Source of the DNA: CAVSIS01 sp963814875
GTDB taxonomy: Bacteria; Acidobacteriota; Thermoanaerobaculia; Thermoanaerobaculales; Sulfomarinibacteraceae
Reading direction: 5' to 3'
Assembly (NCBI GenBank): GCA_963814875.1
Contig: CAWFFJ010000037.1
Span: 9,956 to 73,955 of the forward strand
Length of the DNA: 64,000 nucleotides
Every line of letters begins with the position of its first letter. Position 1 is the first letter of the stretch. Made by a program: the position numbers and the translations under genes. Positions 25,788-34,787 of the stretch are shown piece after piece. The notes beneath the pieces are model-generated. The model was not told the DNA's origin and did no database searches. It saw nothing but the letters and a program-made list of their open reading frames with translations.

Positions 25788-27879
25788 ATGCCCGTCCCGA
25801 GAAGCTCGCTCAGCGTGACGCTCTACAGCCCCGACACGCACGTGACCTGCGATCCCACCACCCCGGAGACCGCGGGGATAGGGGGCGGCGTGACGGCCCG
25901 GCTGCGGCTCGCCCGGGCGCTGGTGGGAGCGGGGGCGCGGGTGACCGCAGTCCTGAGCTGCCGCCGCAGCGCAGTGGAAGAGGGCGTCGAGTGGGTGAGG
26001 CTGGAGGAGCGGCGCCCGATCGAGTGCGACGTGCTCCTCGCGAGCACGACCGGGGGCGACCTGTCGTTCGCGCCGCTGCGGCAGCTCGACGTCCGCGCCC
26101 GCCTGCGGGTGCTCTGGGTCGAGGGCTTCCTCAAGCCCCATGACATCGAGGCGCTCGCGCCCGACGTCGTCTGCGTGGCCTCGAACTTCCTCCGCCAGAT
26201 CGTGGTCGAGGAGTGGGGTGTGGCCCTCGAGAGGGTCTTCGTGGTTTACAACGGACTCGCCCAGGAGAGCTTCGCCCGGGCCTCCCAAGCCGGCGCAGTG
26301 CGGGACCCGTTCGCGCTGTGCTTCACCAGCCATCCCTCGAAGGGCCTCGACATCGCGCTCGACGTCGTGCGCCGCCTGCGGGAGCACGATCCGCACTTCC
26401 ATCTGGATGTCTACGGCGGCTACCGGCTGTGGGGTGGCACGGATGACCTCGGTCTCGACCAGCCGGGAGTACGGGACTGCGGGCTGGTCGGCCAGGACGA
26501 GCTCGCGCGGAGGCTCTTCACCTACACCTTCGGCTTCGCGCTGCAGACCTTTCCCGAGCCCTTCGGGATCGCCGTCCAGGAGCTCAAGCGGGCCGGCGTC
26601 ATCGTCCTCGCCAGCCCCTCCGGAGCCTTCTCCGAGCTCTTCCTCGACGGCCATGACGGCTTCCTTCTTGGGGGCGATCCCTACGGAGAAGACATCAGGA
26701 GACTGGTGGTGGACCGGATCCTCGGACTCGCCGACAATCCCGGCTACGCGCACCTGGTGAGGTCGAACGCGGAGCGGACTGCCTGGAGCTGGACGACCTG
26801 CGCCACGACGATGATCGCCCACTGGAGTGGACTGCTCGCCGGGGACGAGATCCCGACCTCGACCGCCGAGCGATCAGAGCCGGCCGTGCAGTGCCCAGGG
26901 TGCCGCGTGCCCGCCGACTCGTTTCCGGACGGCTGGCACTGTCCGGTTTGTGCGCGGCTCTACCCGCTGGTCGGGGGCGTCCTGCGTTTCGCGGACGAGG
27001 CCCGCTACTACGGTGAGGTCCCGCGGTCCGAGTTCGAGAAGATCCTGGGCGCGGCGGCAGGCGGCGACTGGCGAGAGGGGGCAGGGGAGGAGCTGCGAAG
27101 GCACAGTACCTTTCTTGGCAAGTACGTGCTCGACGAAGGGCGGGGGCTGTTCTCCCTGCTGGTCGACGCCCCCGAGAACGGCCGTGCGCTCGATGTCGGT
27201 GCCGGCCTCGGCACCGTCACGGTCGGGCTCAGCCTGCAGTTCGCGGAGGTTGTTGCGCTCGACAACTGCCCGCAGAGGTCGGCCTTTCTCCTCGAGCGAT
27301 GCCGCCAGGACGGGATCGTCAACGTCGAGGCGGTGTTCGCGGACGCACTGCGCCTTCCGTTTCAGGACCGCCAGTTCGACCTGGTGACCCAGATCGGGGC
27401 ACTGGAGTGGGCTGGAACGTGGCGCAATGAGGGAAGCCCGGAGGATGTGCAGCGGAGCCTGCTCGCGGACTGCTGCCGCGTCCTGCGGCCGGGCGGCTGC
27501 CTCGCGATCGGGATCGAGAACCGATTCGGCGCCTCGTATCTGCTCGGCCAGCCCGACGACCACACCGGCATCGTGGACATCACCCACATCTCGCGCTCCG
27601 AAGCCGACATCAGGTCGATGGCGGAACGGGGAGTTCCGTATCGGGTGAGGACACGGCAAGAACGACTACGAGAAGCTCTTGGCGACCTGCGGTTTCTCGC
27701 GTGTCGAGCTGTTCGCTCCGTGCACGGACTCCCGGACCTGGGACGCTCTGGTCCCACTGGCCCGGTCCGGGCCGGGGGCCTACTACTTCGAGGCCGTCGC
27801 CGACGGCGCGCAGGAGACGGGCGCCGCGCGGACCGGCATCGTCGAAACCGTGGCGGCGAACCTCGGCGTTCTCGATTAG
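25788..27879 (+). pseudogene. GT4 glycosyltransferase-zinc ribbon-methyltransferase fusion with a frameshift near 27650
   Basis: About 697 residues when read through the shift. Residues 1-360 are a GT4 glycosyltransferase (ARLRLARALVGAGARVTAVL; HPSKGLDIALDVVRRL; FPEPFGIAVQELKRAGV). A Cys4 zinc-ribbon-like segment follows (CPGC ... CPVC, about 365-390), then an S-adenosylmethionine methyltransferase (DVGAGLGTVTVGLSL; LRLPFQDRQFDLVTQIGALEW; LRPGGCLAIGIENRFG). The frame breaks at about 27640-27655. The next frame continues with HGKNDYEKLLATCGFSRVELF to a TAG at 27879, a typical methyltransferase C-terminus. Loss of one AC dinucleotide in a short ACAC run at 27651-27654 would explain it. The reading frame before the shift otherwise extends to 28139. 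It may be a real mutation or a consensus error. Confidence 0.75.
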
Positions 27880-27921
27880 CGCCAGCACCTATCTCATCCT
27901 CGCGTGGCGATAGGGGGACCC

Positions 27922-29324
27922 ATGCGCTCCGCCTTGCTCACCGAGATCGCGACCAACCCTGCTCTCTGGCCCGAGGGCGCGCCACCCCGCTCGCCGGAGG
28001 TGATGCTCCTGGTCCGGCAGGGCTTCCGGTGTGGCGGCAGGCAGCGGTCACGTGGCTCGTGTTCGAGCGGGACGCGACCCGACCATTCCTGGTGGCGCGC
28101 CACTTCGCGAGCCCGGCCTGGAATGGGGCGGTGATCTGACGAGCACGCGTTCTTGAGCCGACTCGCGCGCTCGAGCTGTGGAAGCCTCGTTCCGGTACCC
28201 CTCGCCACGGCCACGATCGGGAGCCGGGCCGTGCTGTTCGAGCGCGCCTCTCCCGGACTGCCGCTGCCCAGAGCATGGGACGGGGTCTGCCGTACCGATC
28301 CGCAGCGGGCGCCCTTGGTGCTCGGCGAGCACTTCGCCCTCGCATCACAGGTGATGAGGAGGGCTTCGACTCCACCTCGCTTCCGGCGCCTGCGGGGGGC
28401 GTGCAGGAAGCCGTGGGTCGACTTGAGCAGCGTGTGGCCAGACTCGCCAAGCAACACCCCCTCGCACTCGACCTCGCGGCCGCCTCGGACGGGTTCGCGA
28501 GAGCTGTGGGCCTGTTTGCAGGAACTCCCGAACCCTCGCCTCCGCACCGTGCACGGTGACTTCGTCCCCGCCAATCTCCTGCAGTGGCCGCAGGGCGTCC
28601 ACCTGATCGACTGGGAGTACCGCGTCGATGCGTCCCCCCTGTGGCCCTTCGAGGCTTTGAAGTTCACCTACTTCGAGCTCTGGGAGTGTTGCCGACGGGG
28701 GCTCCTCGGCCTGCCTTCCGACCACAGGTGGGCGACTCCGCCTCTTCGTCGAGGGACGCGCGGGCGCGTTCCAGGAGCAGGCGAGCGGGTTCTTCGACTC
28801 GCTCGGTCTCCCCTGCCAGGAGGCGGAGTCTCGCTCTGCCCTGTGGGCATTCTTCTTCCTCGCCGAGATCGCGCTGATGACCGAGGTTGCGGATCTCGTC
28901 TACTGCAATTGGCGGCCGCTCGTCGACGAGCTGAGCTGGGTCCTCGACCCTGCCGCCCGACGTGTGGTTGCGCCAGACGGCGGGGCAGCCTCCCCCTCAA
29001 GGGGAGGCGCCGGCCACCGCCGACGGGGGCCGCTCGAGCGCGGCTGTGGAGTCCGAGGCGCCCGCAGCCGACAGGGAGGCGCTCGTGGCCGAGCTCGCCG
29101 AGGCTGTGGCGGAACGCGACGCGCTGCGGTCGGAGTCAGCCGAGGCGACCCAATGCATCGCCGCGCTCGCCGCCGAGCGCGACGCTGCACGGACGACGCT
29201 CGAGACCTTCCAGCGGTCCCGCCTGTGGCAGCTCGGATCCGTCTACTGGAGGCTGCGCAAGCTCTTGGGGTCCGTCCCGCTGATTCGCGCGCTCCGTGGG
29301 CGCCAGCGTTCGACCGGAGAATAG
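27922..29324 (+). pseudogene. heavily frameshifted APH-like phosphotransferase with coiled-coil tail
   Basis: The start MRSALLTEIATNPALWPEG at 27922 has AGGGGGA upstream. Coding segments then alternate between all three frames, with changes at roughly 28020, 28135, 28360, 28515, 28735 and 28990. Each segment alone looks real: VWRQAAVTWLVFERDATRP, DEHAFLSRLARSS, an APH signature VHGDFVPANLLQWPQ and HLIDWEYRV, LFVEGRAGAFQEQASGF, TEVADLVYCNWRPLVDEL, then a helical coiled-coil and SRLWQLGSVYWRLRKLLG. The intact product would be a phosphotransferase of the aminoglycoside/choline-kinase-like family followed by a tail seen in polysaccharide-cluster proteins. Six shifts mean it is broken, either biologically or in the assembly. 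It ends 13 bp from the convergent subtilase gene. Confidence 0.7.
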
Positions 29325-29337
29325 CCTCCGCTTCGTT

Positions 29338-32300
29338 TCACCAGTTCCAGCCTCTGACCGTGAACACAGCGAAGTGGCTGCGCGGTACGATGTCGTCCGG
29401 GCAGAAGCGTCGTTCGCCCGTTCCGGGGTCGTAGTAGCAGCCGGCGGTGAGGCCGTCCCGAAAGAACTCCTCGGCCCAGCGGGACCAGCAGAACACCTGC
29501 GGGTCGGGGTCGCAGGCGGGCATGTCGCTGAAGATGTCCTCCCAGGGCGGTTGGGTCGTGACGCCCAGGACCCGGAGCATCTGGACCGCCATCTGCTGGC
29601 GCGAGAAGACCCCGTCGGGGCAGAACCGCCGCTCGCCCGTGTCCGGATTGTAGTAGCAGCCGGCGCTGATGCCTTGGCGGAAAGCCTCCTCGGCCCAGCG
29701 TGACCAGCAGAAGACCTGCGGGTCAGGGTCGCAGGCGGGCATGTCGCTGAAGATGCCCTCCCAGGCAGGCTGGGCGAACATGCCGTTGGCGCGCAGGAGC
29801 TGCACCACGGCCTGCTGTCGCGTGAGGGTACCGTCGGGACAGAAGTGTGCCCCCCCACACCCTGCGCTGATGCCGTGGTGGAAGAACTCCTCGACATAGG
29901 GGTACTCCCAGCGGCTTTCAGGGACGTCCTCGAACGTGTGGCCGACGTGAACGAGCCACGAGATCGTCGCGCCGGTGGCGAGCTGCTCCGTGGCCGTGGC
30001 GTCCCAGTGGAGGGTGGGCCGTACGTCTGGATCGGAGAGCGACACGACATAGCAGTCGGTGCAGGCGCCCTGCCCGCCGGCGGGAATGGTGCCGTAATCC
30101 GCCGTACCGTCGATGATGGAGTACGCGGCGCCCGGAGGTCCGACGAAGGAGAGCAGGGTGCCTGTCTGGCTGACCTGACCTGCCGACGGGTTGTGCCACG
30201 TGGGTGCGAGCTCCACGGTCTCGCCGGGCTCGAGGACGCCGTTGCCGTTGCTGCCGCCCGACACACTCTCGTCCGCGGCGAGCCCGACCGCCACCATGTC
30301 GACGACCTCGACGGCGTGGTCCGTGGTGTTGTTGAGGGGGTTGCCGTCCTGGCTGGAGCTGGTCACGGCGAGCGTGGCGACGGGCTGGCCGGTCGCGCTG
30401 GGGGCGACGGTGATCTCGCGGCTCGTGACGGCCTGGGGCGCCAGGTTGCCAAGGGTGCAGGTGACGGAGCTCCCGCCGGGAGTGCAGTCGGCCGGGGCCG
30501 AGACGAGGGCTACGCCGGCCGGCAGGGTGAGGGTGGCTTCGGCGTCCTGGGCCGTGACGAAGCCCCCGTTGGTCGCGCTCAGCGTGTAGACGAACTGGGC
30601 GCCCACGAGCGCCGGGTCCGGGCTCGCGGAGAGGTCTGCAGCCAGGTCCGAGAGGCCGCCCACGACCGTGGTGGTCTGCTCCGAGTGGTTGTTGGAGGGC
30701 GTGAGGTCGGGCAGCGAGGACGAGACGTCGGCACTCGCCACGATGGTGCCCGGGGCGGTCGGGTGCACCGTCACCTTGACCTGGCCCGAGGAGCCGGTCG
30801 ACAGGCTACCGATGGAGCAGGTCAGGACGTGTACGGCGAGCGAGCACGATCCGGTGGAGCTGACGTAGGTCGCCGTGTCCGGCAGCGTGATCGTGAGCGT
30901 GACGTCCGAGGCTGTGCGGGGACCGTTGTTGGACGCGATGGCGGTGTAGACGAAGTTGTTCCCGCTCTGCACGGGATCGGGCCAGTCGCCCAGGGTCGAC
31001 GAGAGGTCGGCCTCGTTGACGGCGGCGTACACGTCCAGCCGTCCGAAGCCATAGGTATTGTTGGGAAACACGTTGTCGGGGATGCCACCGCAGACCTGGC
31101 CGGTGGGGACGACGCTGCGGGTGGCTGTCTGGCTGAGGCGGTTCTCGATCAGGCTCACCTGACCCTGCCACGAGGGCACTGCGGAGAGCAGCAGAGCCAC
31201 GGCGCCCGCGACGTGGGGACCGGCCATGCTGGTGCCGTTCCAGCCTCCCTCATAGCCTCCGCCCGGTACGCTGGACCTGATGCTCACGCCGGGTGCGGAG
31301 ATGTCGGGCTTGAGTCGCCCGCTGCCGTCCGAGGTGACGGGACCTCGGCTCGAAAAGCTCGCGATGGTGTCGCTCGAGCTGGTCGCCCCGACCGAGTAGG
31401 CCGCGTCATAGATCGCCGGTGGATCGGTCACAGAGCTGCACGAGGAACCGGAGTTGCCGGCCGAGGCGACGACCACGATGCCGGCCGCCCGAACGTTCTC
31501 CACCACGGCCTGGAGCAAGGTCGGATCGGTGCATCCCTCGCCCGGCGTACAGGTCCACGAGTTGTTGATCACGTCCGGCGCCTTGCTCGGGTCGGGGTTG
31601 TTCCCGGCCAGGTCGGTGGGCGCGATGAACCACTGGAAGCACTCGGCGTAGCTGGTCGGTGTCCCGGCCCCTTGGTTCATGTTGCGGCATCCGATCCACC
31701 TGGCCTGGGGCGCCATGCCGATCTGGTTCGACCCGCCGTCGTCGCCGACCATCGTGCCCATGGTGTGGGTGCCGTGGCCGTAGTCGTCGCAGGGGAACGG
31801 CGAGTCGGCACCGCACGAGCCGCCGCCCGAGTGGATGGCGTCATGCCAGTTGTAGTTGTGGTCGGCGCTGGAGCCGTTCCAGCCCCGGTACTGGTTCTTG
31901 AGGGCGGGATGGTCCCACTGGTAGCCGGTGTCCTCACCCGCGACGACCACGTTTTGCCCGAGGAAACCAAGGGCCCACACGCTGGGTGCGCCCACCTTGG
32001 TGATGTTCCACTCGATGGACTCCGGCTGCTCCGCTGCCTGCGGTGTGAACGCGGGAAGCTGGAGCGGAACCGAGGGATTGGCGAGGACCTTCCGGACCTC
32101 GGGCATCGCCGCGACGGCACGGACCGCGTCACGGTCGCCGTGCGCCCAGAGCATGTTGACGATCCAGTACGAGCGGTAGAGCACGCCCAGAGACTCCAGA
32201 CGCTCGGCGACCGGTCTCTGGGTCGCAGCCGCGGTCTCCCGAAGGGTGTTGAGAACCCAGCGACCGCGCTCCGCTTTGACCTGCATGGTCAGGGCTTCCG

Positions 32301-32478
32301 AGGTGTCGGCTTGAGCACCGAGCACGACCAGGAAGTCCGCGGATCCATGCTCTGTCTGAGCAAGTACCAACGGGTCGACCTTGTCGAGCCAGGTTTCGGG
32401 GCCGGCAGCCGCCGAACCGCTGAAGACCAATACGGCGAGGCACGTTGCGGCCGCACGCAGGGGATTGCTGATCACCAT
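29338..32478 (-). CDS. secreted subtilisin-like (S8) serine protease with SLH-like C-terminal repeats
   Basis: 1046 residues. The signal peptide is about 1-25 (ATCLAVLVFSGSAAA). Residues 30-145 look like a propeptide. The S8 catalytic domain runs to about 510 and has the triad Asp183 (GEDTGYQWDHPAL), His235 (YGHGTHTMG) and Ser417 (GTSMAGPHVAGA). Two DUF11-like beta repeats follow (about 515-760), then three Cys-containing SLH-like repeats (about 855-1046) nearly the same as those of the 1596-residue protein. It is a cell-surface protease. The ATG at 32476-32478 has GGGAGGGGAG just before it and gives the signal peptide directly; a longer start at 32541 is unlikely. A TATCCT -10 is at 32502-32507 on the minus strand. 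Confidence 0.92.
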   Translation of the reverse strand: MVISNPLRAAATCLAVLVFSGSAAAGPETWLDKVDPLVLAQTEHGSADFLVVLGAQADTSEALTMQVKAERGRWVLNTLRETAAATQRPVAERLESLGVLYRSYWIVNMLWAHGDRDAVRAVAAMPEVRKVLANPSVPLQLPAFTPQAAEQPESIEWNITKVGAPSVWALGFLGQNVVVAGEDTGYQWDHPALKNQYRGWNGSSADHNYNWHDAIHSGGGSCGADSPFPCDDYGHGTHTMGTMVGDDGGSNQIGMAPQARWIGCRNMNQGAGTPTSYAECFQWFIAPTDLAGNNPDPSKAPDVINNSWTCTPGEGCTDPTLLQAVVENVRAAGIVVVASAGNSGSSCSSVTDPPAIYDAAYSVGATSSSDTIASFSSRGPVTSDGSGRLKPDISAPGVSIRSSVPGGGYEGGWNGTSMAGPHVAGAVALLLSAVPSWQGQVSLIENRLSQTATRSVVPTGQVCGGIPDNVFPNNTYGFGRLDVYAAVNEADLSSTLGDWPDPVQSGNNFVYTAIASNNGPRTASDVTLTITLPDTATYVSSTGSCSLAVHVLTCSIGSLSTGSSGQVKVTVHPTAPGTIVASADVSSSLPDLTPSNNHSEQTTTVVGGLSDLAADLSASPDPALVGAQFVYTLSATNGGFVTAQDAEATLTLPAGVALVSAPADCTPGGSSVTCTLGNLAPQAVTSREITVAPSATGQPVATLAVTSSSQDGNPLNNTTDHAVEVVDMVAVGLAADESVSGGSNGNGVLEPGETVELAPTWHNPSAGQVSQTGTLLSFVGPPGAAYSIIDGTADYGTIPAGGQGACTDCYVVSLSDPDVRPTLHWDATATEQLATGATISWLVHVGHTFEDVPESRWEYPYVEEFFHHGISAGCGGAHFCPDGTLTRQQAVVQLLRANGMFAQPAWEGIFSDMPACDPDPQVFCWSRWAEEAFRQGISAGCYYNPDTGERRFCPDGVFSRQQMAVQMLRVLGVTTQPPWEDIFSDMPACDPDPQVFCWSRWAEEFFRDGLTAGCYYDPGTGERRFCPDDIVPRSHFAVFTVRGWNW

Positions 32479-32589
32479 CTTCTCCCCTCCCAGGTGCGGC
32501 CAGGATACTGCATCGGGGCGCGTCATGTGTCTTCCCGCCATTCTCGACGTGGTGGAACGACCGGGTTAGGATGGAGTATCGGAGGTCCC

Positions 32590-32991
32590 GTGAACGACAA
32601 CGCTACTTTTCACTCCGGAACCCGGGTGAAGCTCAAGCACGTCGACGAGGCGGCGCTGCCGGCCGACTTTCTCGCTCGACTGCGCGAGATGGCCCACAAC
32701 GATGAGCGCCTCGAAGCCGTGTTCCTGTGTGCAGTGGAGGCGGAGGACCGCGCGGAGCAGCTGTGCCTGGTGATCGCAGTCCGGACCGGACTCCTGGGAA
32801 AGGCGGACGATCGCTTCCTCGAGATTGTCGACGAGCTGCGGCTGATCCTGCCGTCCGGGCTGGGCTTCAACCTCTACAGGTTCGGCGCCTCGCCGGTGCT
32901 GGCGAAGTACTGCGTGGAGTCGCTCGAGCCCCTCCACCTGCGCAGCGCGGCTTGGCTCGACAAGGAGCGCAAGCGCCTCATAAAGTCGTAG
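32590..32991 (+). CDS. small SseB-like hypothetical protein
   Basis: 133 residues starting GTG 32590 with GGAGGT 3 nt upstream; a possible -10 TAGGAT is at 32567-32572. The fold pattern (a basic N-terminus, LPADFLARLREMAHNDERLEAVFLCAVEA, then FLEIVDELRLILPSGLGFNLYRFGASPVLAKYC) resembles the C-terminal domain of the SseB family and the neighbouring protein at 33306-33764. The assignment is tentative. It is divergent from the surface protease. No catalytic motif is visible. Confidence 0.7.
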   Translation: MNDNATFHSGTRVKLKHVDEAALPADFLARLREMAHNDERLEAVFLCAVEAEDRAEQLCLVIAVRTGLLGKADDRFLEIVDELRLILPSGLGFNLYRFGASPVLAKYCVESLEPLHLRSAAWLDKERKRLIKS

Positions 32992-33086
32992 GAGCTCGTT
33001 GAGTACGGGTCCGGGAGGGGCATTCGCGTTGTGCGTTGCGCCACTGTGAGTCTCTACCCCACCGGACCATGCGCGCAGCGCATGAG

Positions 33087-33144
33087 AGGATTTCGGCACG
33101 CGCCGGCCCGACGTAAGCGTCGGGCCGGCGCGTGCCGAAATCCT
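33087..33144. terminator. 27-bp perfect hairpin, probable bidirectional terminator
   Basis: Arms 33087-33113 and 33118-33144 are perfectly complementary across a TAAG loop. It lies between two convergent genes (32590-32991 and 33306-33764), where a bidirectional terminator is expected. The outer arm is A/T-rich (AGGATTTCGG). The right-hand flank is interrupted by the TIR-flanked element beginning at 33143. Confidence 0.75.
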
Positions 33145-33309
33145 AGTGTCCTGTTTGGGAAGTCCCATGTGCTTATCGCGGAGCCAGCGTGGTTCCTGGC
33201 AAGACGCGACGACGCAGGCGTAGCCTTGCTACTTCAAGGAGGAGCAACGCAGTCAGGGGCCGCGATGGCCCGCGAGAAGTGCACCGGGATATTCCAAACA
33301 GGACACTAG
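33143..33309. mobile_element. 167-bp TIR-flanked element, candidate MITE
   Basis: 16-bp perfect terminal inverted repeats: CTAGTGTCCTGTTTGG at 33143-33158 and its complement at 33294-33309. If the CTAG at each end is a target-site duplication, the element proper is 33147-33305. It has no open reading frame of significance. The stop codon of the gene at 33306-33764 (complement of CTA at 33306-33308) is supplied by the element's edge. I cannot assign it to a transposase family from sequence alone. Confidence 0.65.
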
Positions 33310-33764
33310 AACCACCACCACCAGCGGCGAGGAGAGGGAGGGCGTTCCGGCTCTGCGAGATCTGCGGGGGCGTCCATCGCTGCGAGAGCACGCTCGCGTT
33401 CGTGGGCGTCCCGGACCAGGAACGGCTCGCCCGCCGCCTCGACCGCGGTGAGCAGCTCGGGAGCCGAGTTGAGGATCAGCACGTCGAGGTAGAGGTCCTC
33501 GGGCAGGCTGCGAGCGACCGCCCCGCTCACCAGATTGAGCGAGGAGCGCAGAGAGCGGACGCCCTCAGGAAGCAGCCATATGAAGAGGGTCGGATCGGGA
33601 TGCCGGGAGTGCTCGGGGACGATGACCTCGACGAGGTGGGCGAATGCGACGTCACGGCAGGCTGCGAGGCTCGAGCGCAGGGCTTCGATCACCTTCTCCG
33701 CGGGGCGCCGGGCGAGCGGCTGGATTATCATGCCGTCGATGACAGCTGCTGACGTGCGACTCAT
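33306..33764 (-). CDS. small SseB-like protein ending in a Trp4 tail, leaderless
   Basis: 152 residues. The N-terminus MSRTSAAVIDGMIIQPLARR precedes a region with the pattern of the SseB C-terminal domain (AFAHLVEVIVPEHSRHPDP, LPEDLYLDVLILNSAPELL, AAGEPFLVRDAHE). It resembles the small protein at 32590-32991. The last residues are PPSPRRWWWWF. The stop is in the TIR of the adjacent element, so the tail may be altered by insertion. ATG at 33762-33764 follows TAGGAT with a 6-nt gap. Function is unknown; SseB relates to serine sensitivity in E. coli, but this is only a fold-level match. Confidence 0.65.
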   Translation of the reverse strand: MSRTSAAVIDGMIIQPLARRPAEKVIEALRSSLAACRDVAFAHLVEVIVPEHSRHPDPTLFIWLLPEGVRSLRSSLNLVSGAVARSLPEDLYLDVLILNSAPELLTAVEAAGEPFLVRDAHERERALAAMDAPADLAEPERPPSPRRWWWWF

Positions 33765-33770
33765 AGCCAG

Positions 33771-33776
33771 ATCCTA
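33771..33776 (-). promoter_or_regulatory. -10 hexamer TAGGAT of the SseB-like gene, leaderless arrangement
   Basis: TAGGAT on the minus strand is 6 nt before the ATG at 33762-33764. It lies inside the divergent region shared with the TPR gene to the right. Confidence 0.55.
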
Positions 33777-33798
33777 CCGCGTTTCGCGTGCATCCTGG

Positions 33799-34742
33799 GT
33801 GGTCGGCGCTGGGCGACTGGCCTTGGCGCTGGTCCTGAGCCTGGCCGGGACTGCTCACGCTGCGCTGACAACACAGGACGCGGCTTCGGCGCTCGAGCGT
33901 GCTGAAGAGCTTGCCGCGCGACACCGATACCAGGAGGTGGTCGATCTCCTACAGCCGTTGCTCGAAGAGCGGACGGGCGGTTCTGTGTCCCCGGAAGCCT
34001 CATTCGAGCTCGGTCGAGCCTACTTCCACCTCGGGCGCTACGACCAGGCGTACGGTGCGTTCAAACGCGCTACGGAGGCACGACCGGCTAGCACTGACGG
34101 TCTCGAGTACCTCGAGGCCTCCGCCTACCTCCTCGACCGGCGGGACGAGGCGCTGAAGGTCCTCGAACGCATTCTCGCGTCGGGCCGGACCGACCTCGTG
34201 CTCGCCCTCACGCTGCCCGGCGAGCGCGCCTTTCTCAGTGATCCGGAGGTGTGGCGAGTCCTGGATCGGCACGCTCGCCGTCTCGATATCTCACTGGTCC
34301 ATGCGACCGTCATGGGTGTCGGCCTGGGAGCGGCGCGTGCGGAGATCGAACAGGCGCTGTCGGACGTGCCGCGACGGCTCGGCGACCGCGGCGGGACAGA
34401 GCCGCCTGACCTGTTGCGCCTGCGCTGGGACGCCGACAACCGCTTCGCGGGCCTCATCCTTCGGGCTGAGGACCTGCTCCGGTACACGCCGTATCGCCTC
34501 AGCCTCGACCACGGCCTTGGCTGGGGCAGCGCTCCGGACGAAGTGGTCGAGCGATATGGTGCCCCACCAGCTTCGTCCCGGAGACGGACGGCGGGGTTCT
34601 CATGACGTGGGCCTTTCCGGGCTGGTCGGCGACCCTTGGTTTCGGGCCGCCTCGTACACCGAGGCCCGCCCCGATCGGTGACAACCGCGCGATGTTGCGC
34701 CGGCTCGAGCTGCGACGGGTTTCGCCGGCTGCCGTGGAGTGA
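33799..34742 (+). pseudogene. exported TPR protein with one frameshift near 34570
   Basis: From GTG 33799 the protein starts with a clean signal peptide (VGAGRLALALVLSLAGTAHA), then TPR-type helices (AFELGRAYFHLGRYDQAYGAFKRATE-like pattern) and a second, SmpA/OmlA-like region (LGWGSAPDEVVERYGAP). The frame shifts at about 34567-34572. The continuation in frame is VPETDGGVLMTWAFPGWSA to a TGA at 34740-34742. One missing base in the CCACC run would explain it. Upstream in-frame ATGs (33730, 33739) are possible starts but overlap the divergent gene's promoter. It ends 45 bp before yqgE/algH. Probably an outer-membrane or envelope-associated protein; function unknown. Confidence 0.65.
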
Positions 34743-34775
34743 GGAAGGGGGCGGGTTCGTCCCCCCGCACTCTGA

Positions 34776-34781
34776 TAGCAT
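34776..34781 (+). promoter_or_regulatory. -10 hexamer TAGCAT of the yqgE gene, leaderless arrangement
   Basis: TAGCAT is 6 nt before the GTG at 34788, with no ribosome site. Confidence 0.55.
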
Positions 34782-34787
34782 TCATGT

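Noticed and set aside
29845..32589. Long plus-strand open frame running into the SseB-like gene
   Set aside because: Most of it is antisense to the subtilase. The true gene is only the last 133 residues after GTG 32590.
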